Shown: positions 1-11,144 of the stretch, piece by piece | Numbering within the stretch: the stretch's first letter is position 1 | Layout of the letters: every line of letters starts with the position of its first letter | Assembly: GCA_032622095.1 (NCBI GenBank) | Contig: CP136069.1 | Span: forward strand, 42,632,194-42,696,193 | Direction: 5' to 3' | Source: Siphonodentalium dalli | Taxonomy: Eukaryota; Mollusca; Scaphopoda; Gadilida; Siphonodentaliidae | DNA length: 64,000 nt | Notes under the pieces: generated by a model | Seen by the model: the letters and a program-made list of their open reading frames with translations, nothing else | Database searches by the model: none | What the model was told of the DNA's origin: nothing | Translations under genes and position numbers: made by a program

Positions 1-690
1 GACTTTTGTGAGCTTTTATCGTACTCTCAGATGTCTAATCATTGTGATGGTCAATAATAGTGATAGCGGAGACCTAGACTGAAATTAACAATATTGATGG
101 AAATTTAATTCTATTTAATTCTATTTCAATTTAATTCTATATATGTCTCTTTGCCAAAAAACTTAATGATCGTTGAGAATTTTATCTAAAATTACTAATC
201 ATGCGTCACATGCTGACACTAAATATTGGTTAATAGGCATCTGATAGTGTATAAACATTTTAATAATTGCCCGGGAGGAATGGCATTATTCTTGACAGGC
301 ATAGATACATAGATGTTCATGGCATGGTCTGAGAAAATGCTACTAGATTAAACATTTATATGATTGCCTCATTAGTCATGTACATGTATAACTAGAAGGT
401 CGTGACAGTTCAACTAAGTTGGCCTGGAATTATAATGTTTAGCATACATATTATTCCAATCCCAATGTGTCAAGTCGACAATAGCAAGTACGCAGGGCTA
501 TATTTAATAATTTTTCCACAACTAGCCACTAGTTAATATATATGCTAGCCATGCTGATCAAGCTCCCGCTTAATGCTTAAGGTTTAAATCGAGAACACAG
601 TGTTAAAATCATTAATTATTTAATATGTGAGAATGCTAAAACTAATCAGTAATCACCGTGCAATATAATTTTTAAATTTAACTTGATGTG
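1..690. other. No gene recognised
   Basis: TA-rich DNA without a long reading frame, splice-flanked coding stretch or clear repeat that I can identify. Confidence 0.5.
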
Positions 691-734
691 TCCATCACAG
701 GAAACATAATTCATACACACAGATGGAAAGTTGG

Positions 735-957
735 CCCGGAAGCATATCCTCTCACCAGTCACTGCATGAACTCTTCAGTGTGCCGAGACCAAGTGGGATT
801 GGGAGATGTTCTATTTGCACTTTTGAGTAGAAAGCTGATTTTTATATTAATAGTGCTCAAGTCATTACTGATCGATGATACACAATTTCTGAAACGAAAT
901 TGCCTGGCGTTTTCAAAAACCCGAAAATTTACTTTTATTTGCACAATTTTGAGGTGA
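735..957 (-). repeat. Diverged inverted copy of repeat A
   Basis: Read on the minus strand, this stretch matches the middle of the 425-bp block A found three times at 4171-11117. Both share GCAAATAAAAGTAA, then TTTTCGGGTTTTTGAAA, an ATTGTGTAT box, and a GAGCACTAT...CAGCTTT...TACTCAAA segment in the same order. It is clearly diverged, so A is an older dispersed repeat and not only a part of the tandem array. The two overlapping open frames here (688-957 plus, 759-944 minus) are explained by the repeat and are not called as genes. Confidence 0.65.
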
Positions 958-1589
958 ACCCAGAATAAATTTATAATAAGCTGTGTTTGGTCTCAATTCT
1001 GTAAATATACAAATCTACTCACCACAAACGTTCCCTAACTGCTAAATATGACCAAACAGCCAAAATGTCCGCGCGTTTCAGGGAGGAAAATTCGTTATTT
1101 TTGGGTAAAACAATGCAGAAAAACATGCAAGAAAATTAAAATTGAAAGTTTAGCCCGGGAACCAGGTCGGTCAACGTGCATACCCCTCCAGGGTTAAACT
1201 TCATTCATTATTTTTTGTAAGGATGTCTGCTCAAACTATTTCCGGGAGTATACCCCCACTCACTGCATAAATTTACAACAAAAACCCATTGTTCTTGTTT
1301 CCATGGCATATGCCTGTCATTTCATGCATAATTTGACAGGGACAAAAATCCAAAATGTAGGACAAAATGGCAACCGGAAGTAGTAAAAAGAGCGTTTTAC
1401 CATAGGTGCCAGTTTCGCCACCATACATGATGGCCAATCCTAATCCGATAATAGTAAGTCATAACCCGAGTTTTCAAAAATGATGACGAAAATGGCAATC
1501 GGAAGTCAACAATTGAAGTGCTTTTTTAATTCAAACAATATACTGAGTCACTTAGCTAGTATCCAAAACCAAGCTATGAGTATTCCAAT
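958..1589. other. Intergenic, small long-TIR element fragments
   Basis: No gene seen. Around 1365-1390 and 1485-1510 are short stretches of the type AAAATGGCAACCGGAAGT. These resemble the ATGGC/CCGGAAGT words in the arms of the long-TIR elements at 16013-18418 and 20166-24482. They are probably remnants of that family. Confidence 0.4.
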
Positions 1590-3290
1590 CCATACGTCTG
1601 GTGCCCCAAATTCAAATATTGTCCCGAGTAACTATCGTAAATAATCCATCCAACGAGTTTCCCAAACCACCAATTAGTGCCCCAAACCATATGCAACTGG
1701 TTCCCAACCCACATAGTCCCCCAAGCCATGCATCTGGTGTCCTAGCCCACACAACGAGTGCCACAAGCCATCATAAGCCATCTAAATTCACCCGATTATT
1801 GTCGCAACCCTGCAACGATTGTTACAAGCCACAGTGCGTGGTAGTGCCCCAAACAATGCAACGGGTGTTCCAAACTACACAGGTTTAGGTCCAGAACTAC
1901 AAAAAATGAGTGTCCCTAACCATCCAAAGAGTGCTCCAAATCATACGAGTTGTCAATCCATCCAATGATTGCCCCAAACCACACAATGAGTGTCCCAAAC
2001 CATCCAACGAGTGTTCGAAAGGAAAAGAATGTCAATATGCACCAAAGACCTCACAGCTAGAGTCCCACGTCATCCGTGGAGAGTTCTCTATCATACAACA
2101 GGTGTCTCAAATCACCAAAAGTCGTCTCAAGCCATTCAATGGCCCAAATCAGTGAACAAACCGACAATTTAGTGTCCCATTCCACCACACATATCCACAT
2201 CGAGTGTCCAACACCACCCAATTGGTGTCTCAAACCATACAATGGGTGTCACAAACCACCCAGCGAGTTACCCAGACCATAAAAATAGTATCACAAACCA
2301 GTTCCCACTGCACCCAAATTGTGTCACAAACCATCTACTAACTGGCATCTCAATACATCAAAACTAGTGTACAAAACCCTCCACGGATATTTAACCTTTT
2401 CATGGTGGGTGCTGTGCTGCTGAAACTTTAATGATCCTATGTGCCATGCATTCTCAAATACGGAGTCTTGCATATATAAGAGAATGCTGTGGCTTACAAG
2501 GCCAAGGTATGTTTTTTTTAGGCCAATGTATTTTCTTATATATGCGATGGGCCCTATGGCATAGGGTTTTCGCAAAATTTCAAGAAGCTACAGTCATTAA
2601 AGGGTTAAGACCATCAAATGAGTGTTCCAAACCATCCAGCGGGTTTACCAAACCAAGAAACACTCTCTGGGTGGTTTAAGATATTCGATGGATGATTTTG
2701 TACAATAGTTGGGACAATCATTCGATGGTGTGGGACATTCTGCATGGGGTGGTATTAGACACCAGTTGGATGCTTTTAGACACTCCGGTCCTTGTGGTTT
2801 GAGGCAATCGTCATGTTGCATGGGACGGCCATCGGATGGGTATGAACACTTATTGATTGGTTTGCATTGGACACACATGGGCTGGTGTGGGGTTCTCAAT
2901 TGATGGTTTGAGATGCTCGTTGTGAGGTTTAGGACACCACGTTCAATTTGGGACATTCTCTTAATGATATATGTCAATCGTTGGATGGTTTGGATTACTC
3001 ATTATGGGGTGTTTGTGCACAATTTGGGTGGTTTGCGACACTAGTTGGGTCGATTGTGATACGTATTGGGTGGTTCGGGACACTGGTTTTTTTTGTGGCA
3101 AATTTGGGATGCACGTTATATGGACTGGGTTGGTTTGTCATACTATATTAACTAAGATGGTGGCTTGAGACCCCCGTTGCGCGGATTTAAGCGCCATAGA
3201 TGACTTGGGACACTAGTTAAGTGGTTTTGGACACTCATTGGATATGTTTGGATACAAGTTTGGTTCATTGTGACACTCACCTCATGGTAT
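1590..3290. repeat. Inverted minisatellite
   Basis: From about 1590 to 2660 the DNA is a degenerate array of a roughly 20-bp unit like CAAACCATCCAACGAGTGTC. From about 2665 to 3290 the same unit runs in reverse complement (GACACTCGTTGGATGGTTTG-like). The whole is a long imperfect palindrome with its turn near 2660. The many short open frames in both arms (for example 1601-1888 and 2645-2977) are products of the repeat and carry no protein motif. A TTAA MITE interrupts the first arm. Confidence 0.8.
2391..2608. mobile_element. TTAA-flanked MITE
   Basis: The element is bounded by TTAA at 2391-2394 and 2605-2608. It has short inverted ends (CCTTTTCATG / CATTAAAGGG). Inside are the family words CATTCTC...ATATATAAGAGAATGC, AGGCCAATGTATT and TTTTCGCAAAATTTCA, also seen in the copies at 53.4-55.2 and 63.1 kb. 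TTAA duplication is typical of piggyBac and Kolobok superfamilies. There is no coding capacity, so it is non-autonomous. Confidence 0.7.
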
Positions 3291-4137
3291 ATAGGACTAT
3301 TTGCTATAAATTATATTCGATATGAGAAGATTTAATTTTAGTTACAATTTAAATCATTACAAATATTTATTTTTCATTATTTTCGATGCTATGGAAACAG
3401 TCTGGTGAACTTTAGCCAAACTTGCACAATTTTACTGCTGCCGGTCGCCATTGTGTCCCTATTTTAGATACTGATGCCCTCGTTTCTGCCCTAAATGGGC
3501 ACTAATGGTTCATATCTGCCATCTTATTAGTATTCAGTATTCAGTACACTGGTGAGTTCAATTCCATCCTGAGCATTAAAATGATAATTGATTTGTCTTC
3601 GAACTTGTGTTTAAAATCTATTTTAATTTGATGGACACTGAAGGGCCAAATCCTCGTATTATGTCTCATTATTATCCGATATCGATTTAGCATGGTATTT
3701 ATTTTTCCTAAAAAAAAATAAAAGCTGTCTGGTAAAATGTAACGACATTTTCCCAATTTGACCACATCCGGACACCATTTTGTCCGCTATTTTGGATTTT
3801 GTAATGACAACAATAATAATTTGTTCTTGTTGCATGTTTCTGCCATCTTTATAACATAAATTTAAATTTCATTGAAGTTTAAATATTCCACAAGGAACGA
3901 AATATCTGACAATAAAGCCATACACGTAAATAGGACATTTTTTTAAAGAACTCTAGAGAATTTTCCCTAAAGCGGATTTTGAAAATGTTGTTCCCCCGAT
4001 CATGATTCTGCCCAATAAAATGACACAAGCAATTACATATTGTATAATTTCCATTGTTTTATCGCTTATATGATAACTATGAAATGGCACGTGTTACAGC
4101 ACCATTGATTCTGACCAAGAACCAAAACAAATTACCC
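3291..4137. other. Intergenic, weak direct repeats
   Basis: No gene seen. Two diverged direct copies may be present (about 3391-3530 and 3725-3870). Both hold a GTCTGGT...ACATTTT/ACTTT...CCGG(T/A)C(G/A)CCATTTTGTCC segment followed by ATTTTGGAT/ATTTTAGAT. A short open frame at 3541-3765 minus shows no recognisable domain. Confidence 0.35.
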
Positions 4138-4183
4138 CACCCCAATAATACTTACTCCTCTATAATTAAGTATTATTGGGGTG
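4138..4183. repeat. Hairpin at left edge of the tandem array
   Basis: CACCCCAATAATACTTA at 4138-4154 is the exact reverse complement of 4167-4183, leaving a 12-bp loop. The right arm runs into the start of block A (4171). To the left, about 4105-4140 resembles the start of A read backwards. The array therefore begins next to a short head-to-head partial copy of A. Confidence 0.75.
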
Positions 4184-4595
4184 GTGTAAATTTTTGTTCT
4201 GGTGACCTGTGCTTCTTAAATGAAAACGTCACGGAATTTCGTTTCATAAACGAGGTTTTTATGACCAGCGATAGCAGGATAACTATTGAGGGGGGTCAGC
4301 TTTGTCTTCGACATTATGCGCAAATAAAAGTAACTTTTCGGGTTTTTGAAATTTCGGAAATTGTGTATTGTTGATAAGTGATTGCTGGAGCACTATATAA
4401 GTCAGCTTTGTACTCAAATGTGCAAATAGAAGTAAATGCCAGGAATGCGGAACTTAAGAAATCGGATGTCTTTAAACGTTCCTGTGGTGTAACAAATCTG
4501 GGGCATCAAACCTTTCGTACGCGATTGTGCAAGCGACAAAATGTGCGATATTAGCGCATGTTTCGGCGCGCGCCGAAGGCGACACAAGTGCGAAC
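4171..4595 (+). repeat. Block A, copy 1
   Basis: 425-bp block identical or nearly so to 7429-7853 and 10693-11117. It starts TATTATTGGGGTGGTG and ends in a GC-rich palindrome CGGCGCGCGCCG followed by GCGACACAAGTGCGAAC. Its right boundary is set by where copy 3 diverges from copies 1 and 2. It may act as a 5' UTR or promoter block, or as an LTR-like direct repeat. Confidence 0.85.
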
Positions 4596-6641
4596 CGAAA
4601 AGGTTGAACCTGGCGAACTTGAAAGTGCTCTCAAAACTCTAAATTTGAACAAGGCAGCAGGGTGGGACAACGTTTACAATGAACATTTGGTATTTGGTGG
4701 TACAGCTTTGATAACATGTCTGTCCGCTTTGTTGACTGGAATATTGTCTCTCTCATATATACCGGAACCTGCCAAGAAAGGCGTAATTGTACCTCTCTAC
4801 AAAGGTGGGAATAAACCACAAGCAAATTTTGATAGCTACCGAGCAATTACATTGCTTCCCGCTCTCTACAAGTTATTAGAAAAAATCTTACTGAGAAGAC
4901 TAGAGTGTAATGTTCCAGACATGGTCAAAGTTCATAATCTACAGCATGGTTTCCAGAAGGGTATCAATTGTCTTATGAACTCACTCATAGTACACGAATC
5001 GAAGATATTCGCACGTGAAAATAACAGTAAATTATATGCATGCTTTCTAGACGTTCATAAGGCATTTGATACCGTTTGGGTAAATGGTCTCCTTTATAAA
5101 CTTTACATGTTAGACTTTGATCAGAAAACCTGGTTAATTTTTTACCAAATGCTTAAAGGAACATCCTGTCAAGTAAAGTATGGAAATACTCTCTCTAAGC
5201 AGTTTCCAATAGCACAAGGAACAAAACAGGGAGGAGTCGTCTCCCCTCTACTTTATATGCTATTTATAGATCTATTGTCAGAATTATCCGTATCTGGAGC
5301 TGGGCTCAATATGTTTTCCGTAAATTGTTCATGCCCAACGCAAGCGGACGATATGACATTGCTCTCGGTCTCTGAAAGTGGTTTACAACACCTTATGAAT
5401 ATTTGCACTAAATACAGTCGTAAATGGAGATACAAGTACAACGAGCAAAAGTCAGTAATTATCGTCTTTAATGAAAACAAAAATGAACACGCAAAGGCTT
5501 CAGTTGATAGATCGTGGATTCTCTGTGACAAACATGTAGCTGAAGTCGATAATCTGACACACCTTGGAATCCCGCTCCATAAATATAACCAGACGAGTAA
5601 CTTCACAACAGAAATTAAACAAAAACTCCGTTCAAGCTATTTCGCACTAACAAACGTAGGCATGTATGCTGGAGGAATAACACCTACTAGCAGTTTAAAA
5701 ATGTACACGTCAATCATTGTGCCACGAGGCCTATTTGGGTGTGAACTATTATGTGGCATGTCAGACTCAGACACCCTATCATTGGAAAGATCTCACCGTT
5801 TTTGTCTAAAGAAAATACAAGGTCTTCGTATGCACACGCGCACAAATGTAGTGGAAGGACTCCTGGGTATCGGCAATGTCAAAAGCTTTGTGGATAAGAA
5901 AAAAACTCCTACTTCTGGGCAGTCTATGTCATTTATCTACATGCAGACAAGGCAGCGAAATCTGTATTTTTACTTAGGCTACACTCATACTTTATCTCCG
6001 GCGTATCAGCCGATTCATTCATTGCCGATATCGCAGATGTCCTTGCAAATCACCGACTTATGCATTATTTAACAAAGTATGTATCAAAATGTGCATTTCC
6101 GGAAAGGTCATCATGGAAGCAAATCGTTCGAAATGCAATCGTCGAAACCTCTAACTCAATCTGGGAACTCTCTGGAAACGCGGATCCAACACTCCACCGT
6201 TTCCATAATATTCACCCTACACTCTCACTGTCGTGCCTGTGGAAGTCCTGTCGCAAGTTTCCGACAAACAAGGCGGCATACCTAACTGTTGCAAACATAA
6301 TAGCCTGTACCGAACAGACACATTGTAACTGCAGATGTGGTGCGGGGTTTGACGATCTGCCCTTACATGTAATCATACATTGTCCTATGATTCTGGAACT
6401 TAGAAATGACATATGGTATGAATTACTAAATCTCTTCGGTATTCCGTGCTCACTTAAAATGGATAGCTACAATCCGCGTACACAACTGGAAGTATTTTTA
6501 ACTTCACGTCCGCCGGATTTGTTCGACGAAATTGAAGAGCCAGACCTGTTCACAAACTTCATGGTAAATAGCACATTTTGCTTATGGAAAGCCTATCGTA
6601 GAATCGAACAAACACCAATGGTTTCAGTAACCGTACCCTAA
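4558..6641 (+). CDS. LINE reverse transcriptase, one internal frameshift
   Basis: Non-LTR reverse transcriptase that would copy the element RNA into DNA. The first frame (4558-6072, 504 codons) starts at an ATG inside block A. The RT domain opens near residue 35 (NKAAGWDNVYNEHL), then the YKGG...SYRAITLL finger motif. The catalytic box A is FLDVHKAFDTVW with Asp165, the B box is QGTKQGGVVSPLL, and the metal-binding box C is QADDM with Asp264-265 (Gln where Tyr/Phe is usual). After the run of seven A at 5899-5905 the reading must shift by -1. The second frame then continues smoothly (LHADKAAKSVF...) through 6060-6641 and ends with a C-x-C/H-x-C LINE zinc-knuckle-like motif near 6330-6385. No endonuclease domain precedes RT. 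The clade is not certain. Confidence 0.85.
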
Positions 6642-6885
6642 TGAATGATGCTTAACTAAAATATATGTCTACTTGACTGTATGATTATCTATGATGTCAT
6701 TTATATATAGTTATGTCTGTCCGTCCAATCTACGTGCCTTGACGCCCGTGTAACTTTGTATATCTGGTGAGTGGTAGCTGTGTGCACGTAATAACGTACA
6801 TTTATGTTTGTTTTGTTCATGTATGCTGACTTGTGTAGGTGTGTAAGGGATGTCTGAGATGTTGCTTGTATTAAAATATGCATTG

Positions 6886-7155
6886 CATACATATATATAT
6901 ATGTATATGTGTATGTATGTGGATATATATATGTATATGTATGTATATATGTATGTATATGTATGTATATATAATATATATATATATATAGCTGTATATA
7001 TATATGTGTATGTATGTATATATATATGTATATATATATATATATATGTTTGTAAGTATTTTAATGTGTGTGTGAATTGAGGTATGTTTTGTATGTGTAT
7101 GTATGTATGAATGTATGTATGTATGTGTGTATGTATGTATGTATATATGTATGCA
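6886..7155. repeat. TATG/TATA microsatellite in LINE 3' region
   Basis: Alternating TA, TATG and GTATGT runs in the 3' region of unit 1. The matching stretch in unit 2 is about 6 bp longer, which accounts for the difference in unit length. The open frames across it (6850-7080 plus) are simple-sequence artefacts. Confidence 0.9.
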
Positions 7156-7428
7156 TGTGTCGTGTATGGGGACGTCGTCTGTATGCGCGTGTCAGACAGA
7201 AGGACTATGTGTATGCCTATAACTAATGCAATGGTAGGCGTAGGTGTGCATGAGAATGAAATTATGTAAATAGATGCTGCGTGTGTTGTGTTATTATTCT
7301 AATTGTTATTTGCATAGATATGACATATTTATACTTTTTGTGTGGTCATGTTTTCTAATTGTATATATGTTAAATTTTCGTGATTGTATTTGACATCTCT
7401 TCATTATATGGAGGAAAATAAAGATATA
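7156..7428 (+). terminator. LINE 3' end with AATAAA signal
   Basis: The 3' non-coding end of unit 1, with a polyadenylation-type signal AATAAA at 7417-7422 only six bases before the next block A. The same signal is at 10681-10686 in unit 2. Placement of the signal at the very junction suggests that each unit ends where the element transcript ended. Confidence 0.55.
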
Positions 7429-7853
7429 TATTATTGGGGTGGTGTAAATTTTTGTTCTGGTGACCTGTGCTTCTTAAATGAAAACGTCACGGAATTTCGT
7501 TTCATAAACGAGGTTTTTATGACCAGCGATAGCAGGATAACTATTGAGGGGGGTCAGCTTTGTCTTCGACATTATGCGCAAATAAAAGTAACTTTTCGGG
7601 TTTTTGAAATTTCGGAAATTGTGTATTGTTGATAAGTGATTGCTGGAGCACTATATAAGTCAGCTTTGTACTCAAATGTGCAAATAGAAGTAAATGCCAG
7701 GAATGCGGAACTTAAGAAATCGGATGTCTTTAAACGTTCCTGTGGTGTAACAAATCTGGGGCATCAAACCTTTCGTACGCGATTGTGCAAGCGACAAAAT
7801 GTGCGATATTAGCGCATGTTTCGGCGCGCGCCGAAGGCGACACAAGTGCGAAC
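7429..7853 (+). repeat. Block A, copy 2
   Basis: Same 425-bp block as 4171-4595; the join to the preceding unit is AATAAAGATA followed by the TATTATTGG start of A. Confidence 0.85.
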
Positions 7854-9899
7854 CGAAAAGGTTGAACCTGGCGAACTTGAAAGTGCTCTCAAAACTCTAA
7901 ATTTGAACAAGGCAGCAGGGTGGGACAACGTTTACAATGAACATTTGGTATTTGGTGGTACAGCTTTGATAACATGTCTGTCCGCTTTGTTGACTGGAAT
8001 ATTGTCTCTCTCATATATACCGGAACCTGCCAAGAAAGGCGTAATTGTACCTCTCTACAAAGGTGGGAATAAACCACAAGCAAATTTTGATAGCTACCGA
8101 GCAATTACATTGCTTCCCGCTCTCTACAAGTTATTAGAAAAAATCTTACTGAGAAGACTAGAGTGTAATGTTCCAGACATGGTCAAAGTTCATAATCTAC
8201 AGCATGGTTTCCAGAAGGGTATCAATTGTCTTATGAACTCACTCATAGTACACGAATCGAAGATATTCGCACGTGAAAATAACAGTAAATTATATGCATG
8301 CTTTCTAGACGTTCATAAGGCATTTGATACCGTTTGGGTAAATGGTCTCCTTTATAAACTTTACATGTTAGACTTTGATCAGAAAACCTGGTTAATTTTT
8401 TACCAAATGCTTAAAGGAACATCCTGTCAAGTAAAGTATGGAAATACTCTCTCTAAGCAGTTTCCAATAGCACAAGGAACAAAACAGGGAGGAGTCGTCT
8501 CCCCTCTACTTTATATGCTATTTATAGATCTATTGTCAGAATTATCCGTATCTGGAGCTGGGCTCAATATGTTTTCCGTAAATTGTTCATGCCCAACGCA
8601 AGCGGACGATATGACATTGCTCTCGGTCTCTGAAAGTGGTTTACAACACCTTATGAATATTTGCACTAAATACAGTCGTAAATGGAGATACAAGTACAAC
8701 GAGCAAAAGTCAGTAATTATCGTCTTTAATGAAAACAAAAATGAACACGCAAAGGCTTCAGTTGATAGATCGTGGATTCTCTGTGACAAACATGTAGCTG
8801 AAGTCGATAATCTGACACACCTTGGAATCCCGCTCCATAAATATAACCAGACGAGTAACTTCACAACAGAAATTAAACAAAAACTCCGTTCAAGCTATTT
8901 CGCACTAACAAACGTAGGCATGTATGCTGGAGGAATAACACCTACTAGCAGTTTAAAAATGTACACGTCAATCATTGTGCCACGAGGCCTATTTGGGTGT
9001 GAACTATTATGTGGCATGTCAGACTCAGACACCCTATCATTGGAAAGATCTCACCGTTTTTGTCTAAAGAAAATACAAGGTCTTCGTATGCACACGCGCA
9101 CAAATGTAGTGGAAGGACTCCTGGGTATCGGCAATGTCAAAAGCTTTGTGGATAAGAAAAAAACTCCTACTTCTGGGCAGTCTATGTCATTTATCTACAT
9201 GCAGACAAGGCAGCGAAATCTGTATTTTTACTTAGGCTACACTCATACTTTATCTCCGGCGTATCAGCCGATTCATTCATTGCCGATATCGCAGATGTCC
9301 TTGCAAATCACCGACTTATGCATTATTTAACAAAGTATGTATCAAAATGTGCATTTCCGGAAAGGTCATCATGGAAGCAAATCGTTCGAAATGCAATCGT
9401 CGAAACCTCTAACTCAATCTGGGAACTCTCTGGAAACGCGGATCCAACACTCCACCGTTTCCATAATATTCACCCTACACTCTCACTGTCGTGCCTGTGG
9501 AAGTCCTGACGCAAGTTTCCGACAAACAAGGCGGCATACCTAACTGTTGCAAACATAATAGCCTGTACCGAACAGACACATTGTAACTGCAGATGTGGTG
9601 CGGGGTTTGACGATCTGCCCTTACATGTAATCATACATTGTCCTATGATTCTGGAACTTAGAAATGACATATGGTATGAATTACTAAATCTCTTCGGTAT
9701 TCCGTGCTCACTTAAAATGGATAGCTACAATCCGCGTACACAACTGGAAGTATTTTTAACTTCACGTCCGCCGGATTTGTTCGACGAAATTGAAGAGCCA
9801 GACCTGTTCACAAACTTCATGGTAAATAGCACATTTTGCTTATGGAAAGCCTATCGTAGAATCGAACAAACACCAATGGTTTCAGTAACCGTACCCTAA
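7816..9899 (+). pseudogene. LINE reverse transcriptase, copy 2, with stop codon
   Basis: Same protein as 4558-6641, with the first frame at 7816-9330 unchanged and all RT motifs intact. It carries the same shift at the A7 run (9157-9163). In addition it has TGT to TGA at 9507-9509, which truncates the C-terminal frame 63 codons after its Met (9318-9509). The rest of the frame stays open at 9645-9899. RT activity could in principle survive, but the zinc-knuckle tail would be lost. Confidence 0.85.
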
Positions 9900-10143
9900 T
9901 GAATGATGCTTAACTAAAATATATGTCTACTTGACTGTATGATTATCTATGATGTCATTTATATATAGTTATGTCTGTCCGTCCAATCTACGTGCCTTGA
10001 CGCCCGTGTAACTTTGTATATCTGGTGAGTGGTAGCTGTGTGCACGTAATAACGTACATTTATGTTTGTTTTGTTCATGTATGCTGACTTGTGTAGGTGT
10101 GTAAGGGATGTCTGAGATGTTGCTTGTATTAAAATATGCATTG

Positions 10144-10415
10144 CATACATATATATATATGTATATGTGTATGTATGTGGATATATATATGTATATGTAT
10201 GTATATATGTATGTATATGTATGTATATATAATATATATATATATATAGCTGTATATATATATATGTGTATGTATGTATATATATATGTATATATATATA
10301 TATATATGTTTGTAAGTATTTTAATGTGTGTGTGAATTGAGGTATGTTTTGTATGTGTATGTATGTATGAATGTATGTATGTATGTGTGTATGTATGTAT
10401 GTATGTATATATGTA
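10144..10415. repeat. TATG/TATA microsatellite, copy 2
   Basis: Counterpart of 6886-7155 with extra TA and TATG repeats. The 153-codon minus-strand frame at 9959-10420 is a translation of this repeat and not a gene. Confidence 0.9.
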
Positions 10416-10692
10416 TGCATGTGTCGTGTATGGGGACGTCGTCTGTATGCGCGTGTCAGACAGAAGGACTATGTGTATGCCTATAACTAATGCAATGGTA
10501 GGCGTAGGTGTGCATGAGAATGAAATTATGTAAATAGATGCTGCGTGTGTTGTGTTATTATTCTAATTGTTATTTGCATAGATATGACATATTTATACTT
10601 TTTGTGTGGTCATGTTTTCTAATTGTATATATGTTAAATTTTCGTGATTGTATTTGACATCTCTTCATTATATGGAGGAAAATAAAGATATA

Positions 10693-11117
10693 TATTATTG
10701 GGGTGGTGTAAATTTTTGTTCTGGTGACCTGTGCTTCTTAAATGAAAACGTCACGGAATTTCGTTTCATAAACGAGGTTTTTATGACCAGCGATAGCAGG
10801 ATAACTATTGAGGGGGGTCAGCTTTGTCTTCGACATTATGCGCAAATAAAAGTAACTTTTCGGGTTTTTGAAATTTCGGAAATTGTGTATTGTTGATAAG
10901 TGATTGCTGGAGCACTATATAAGTCAGCTTTGTACTCAAATGTGCAAATAGAAGTAAATGCCAGGAATGCGGAACTTAAGAAATCGGATGTCTTTAAACG
11001 TTCCTGTGGTGTAACAAATCTGGGGCATCAAACCTTTCGTACGCGATTGTGCAAGCGACAAAATGTGCGATATTAGCGCATGTTTCGGCGCGCGCCGAAC
11101 GCGACACAAGTGCGAAC
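10693..11117 (+). repeat. Block A, copy 3, not followed by RT
   Basis: Third copy of A. One base differs near its end (C at 11100 where copies 1 and 2 have G). After GCGAAC at 11117 the sequence departs from the LINE units and continues TGTGCGACTAATGGCGCATG, which echoes A's own GTGCGATATTAGCGCATG. Copy 3 may therefore show the undisturbed continuation of A. Confidence 0.8.
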
Positions 11118-11144
11118 TGTGCGACTAATGGCGCATGTTTTGGA

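Larger units (their letters stand above)
4171..7428 (+). mobile_element. LINE-type tandem unit 1 (A+B)
   Basis: First full unit, 3258 bp. It contains block A (4171-4595), a reverse-transcriptase region (from 4596), a 3' region with TATG/TATA microsatellite, and AATAAA at 7417-7422. It is followed directly by the next block A, with no poly-A tail, target duplication or unique DNA between. The reverse transcriptase is of the non-LTR (LINE) type. The endonuclease and ORF1 parts of a standard LINE are absent, since the coding region starts at the beginning of the RT domain. Confidence 0.85.
7429..10692 (+). mobile_element. LINE-type tandem unit 2 (A+B)
   Basis: Second full unit, 3264 bp, head to tail with unit 1. 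By eye the coding regions differ at one position (T at 6251, A at 9509). The other differences seen are repeat-number changes in the microsatellite. It is followed directly by a third block A. Confidence 0.85.

Noticed and set aside
1601-2977. Cluster of overlapping frames rich in PKPSNECPK or similar
   Set aside because: All are translations of the 20-bp minisatellite in different frames and strands.
4171-4374. Repeated small protein frame in block A (ending VTFRVFEISEIVYC), present in three copies
   Set aside because: It is repeated only because the block is repeated. The diverged copy at 735-957 does not preserve one frame beyond about 15 residues, and no domain is recognisable.
9959-10420. 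153-codon minus-strand frame
   Set aside because: Translation of the TATG/TATA microsatellite ([16 protein letters not shown]).
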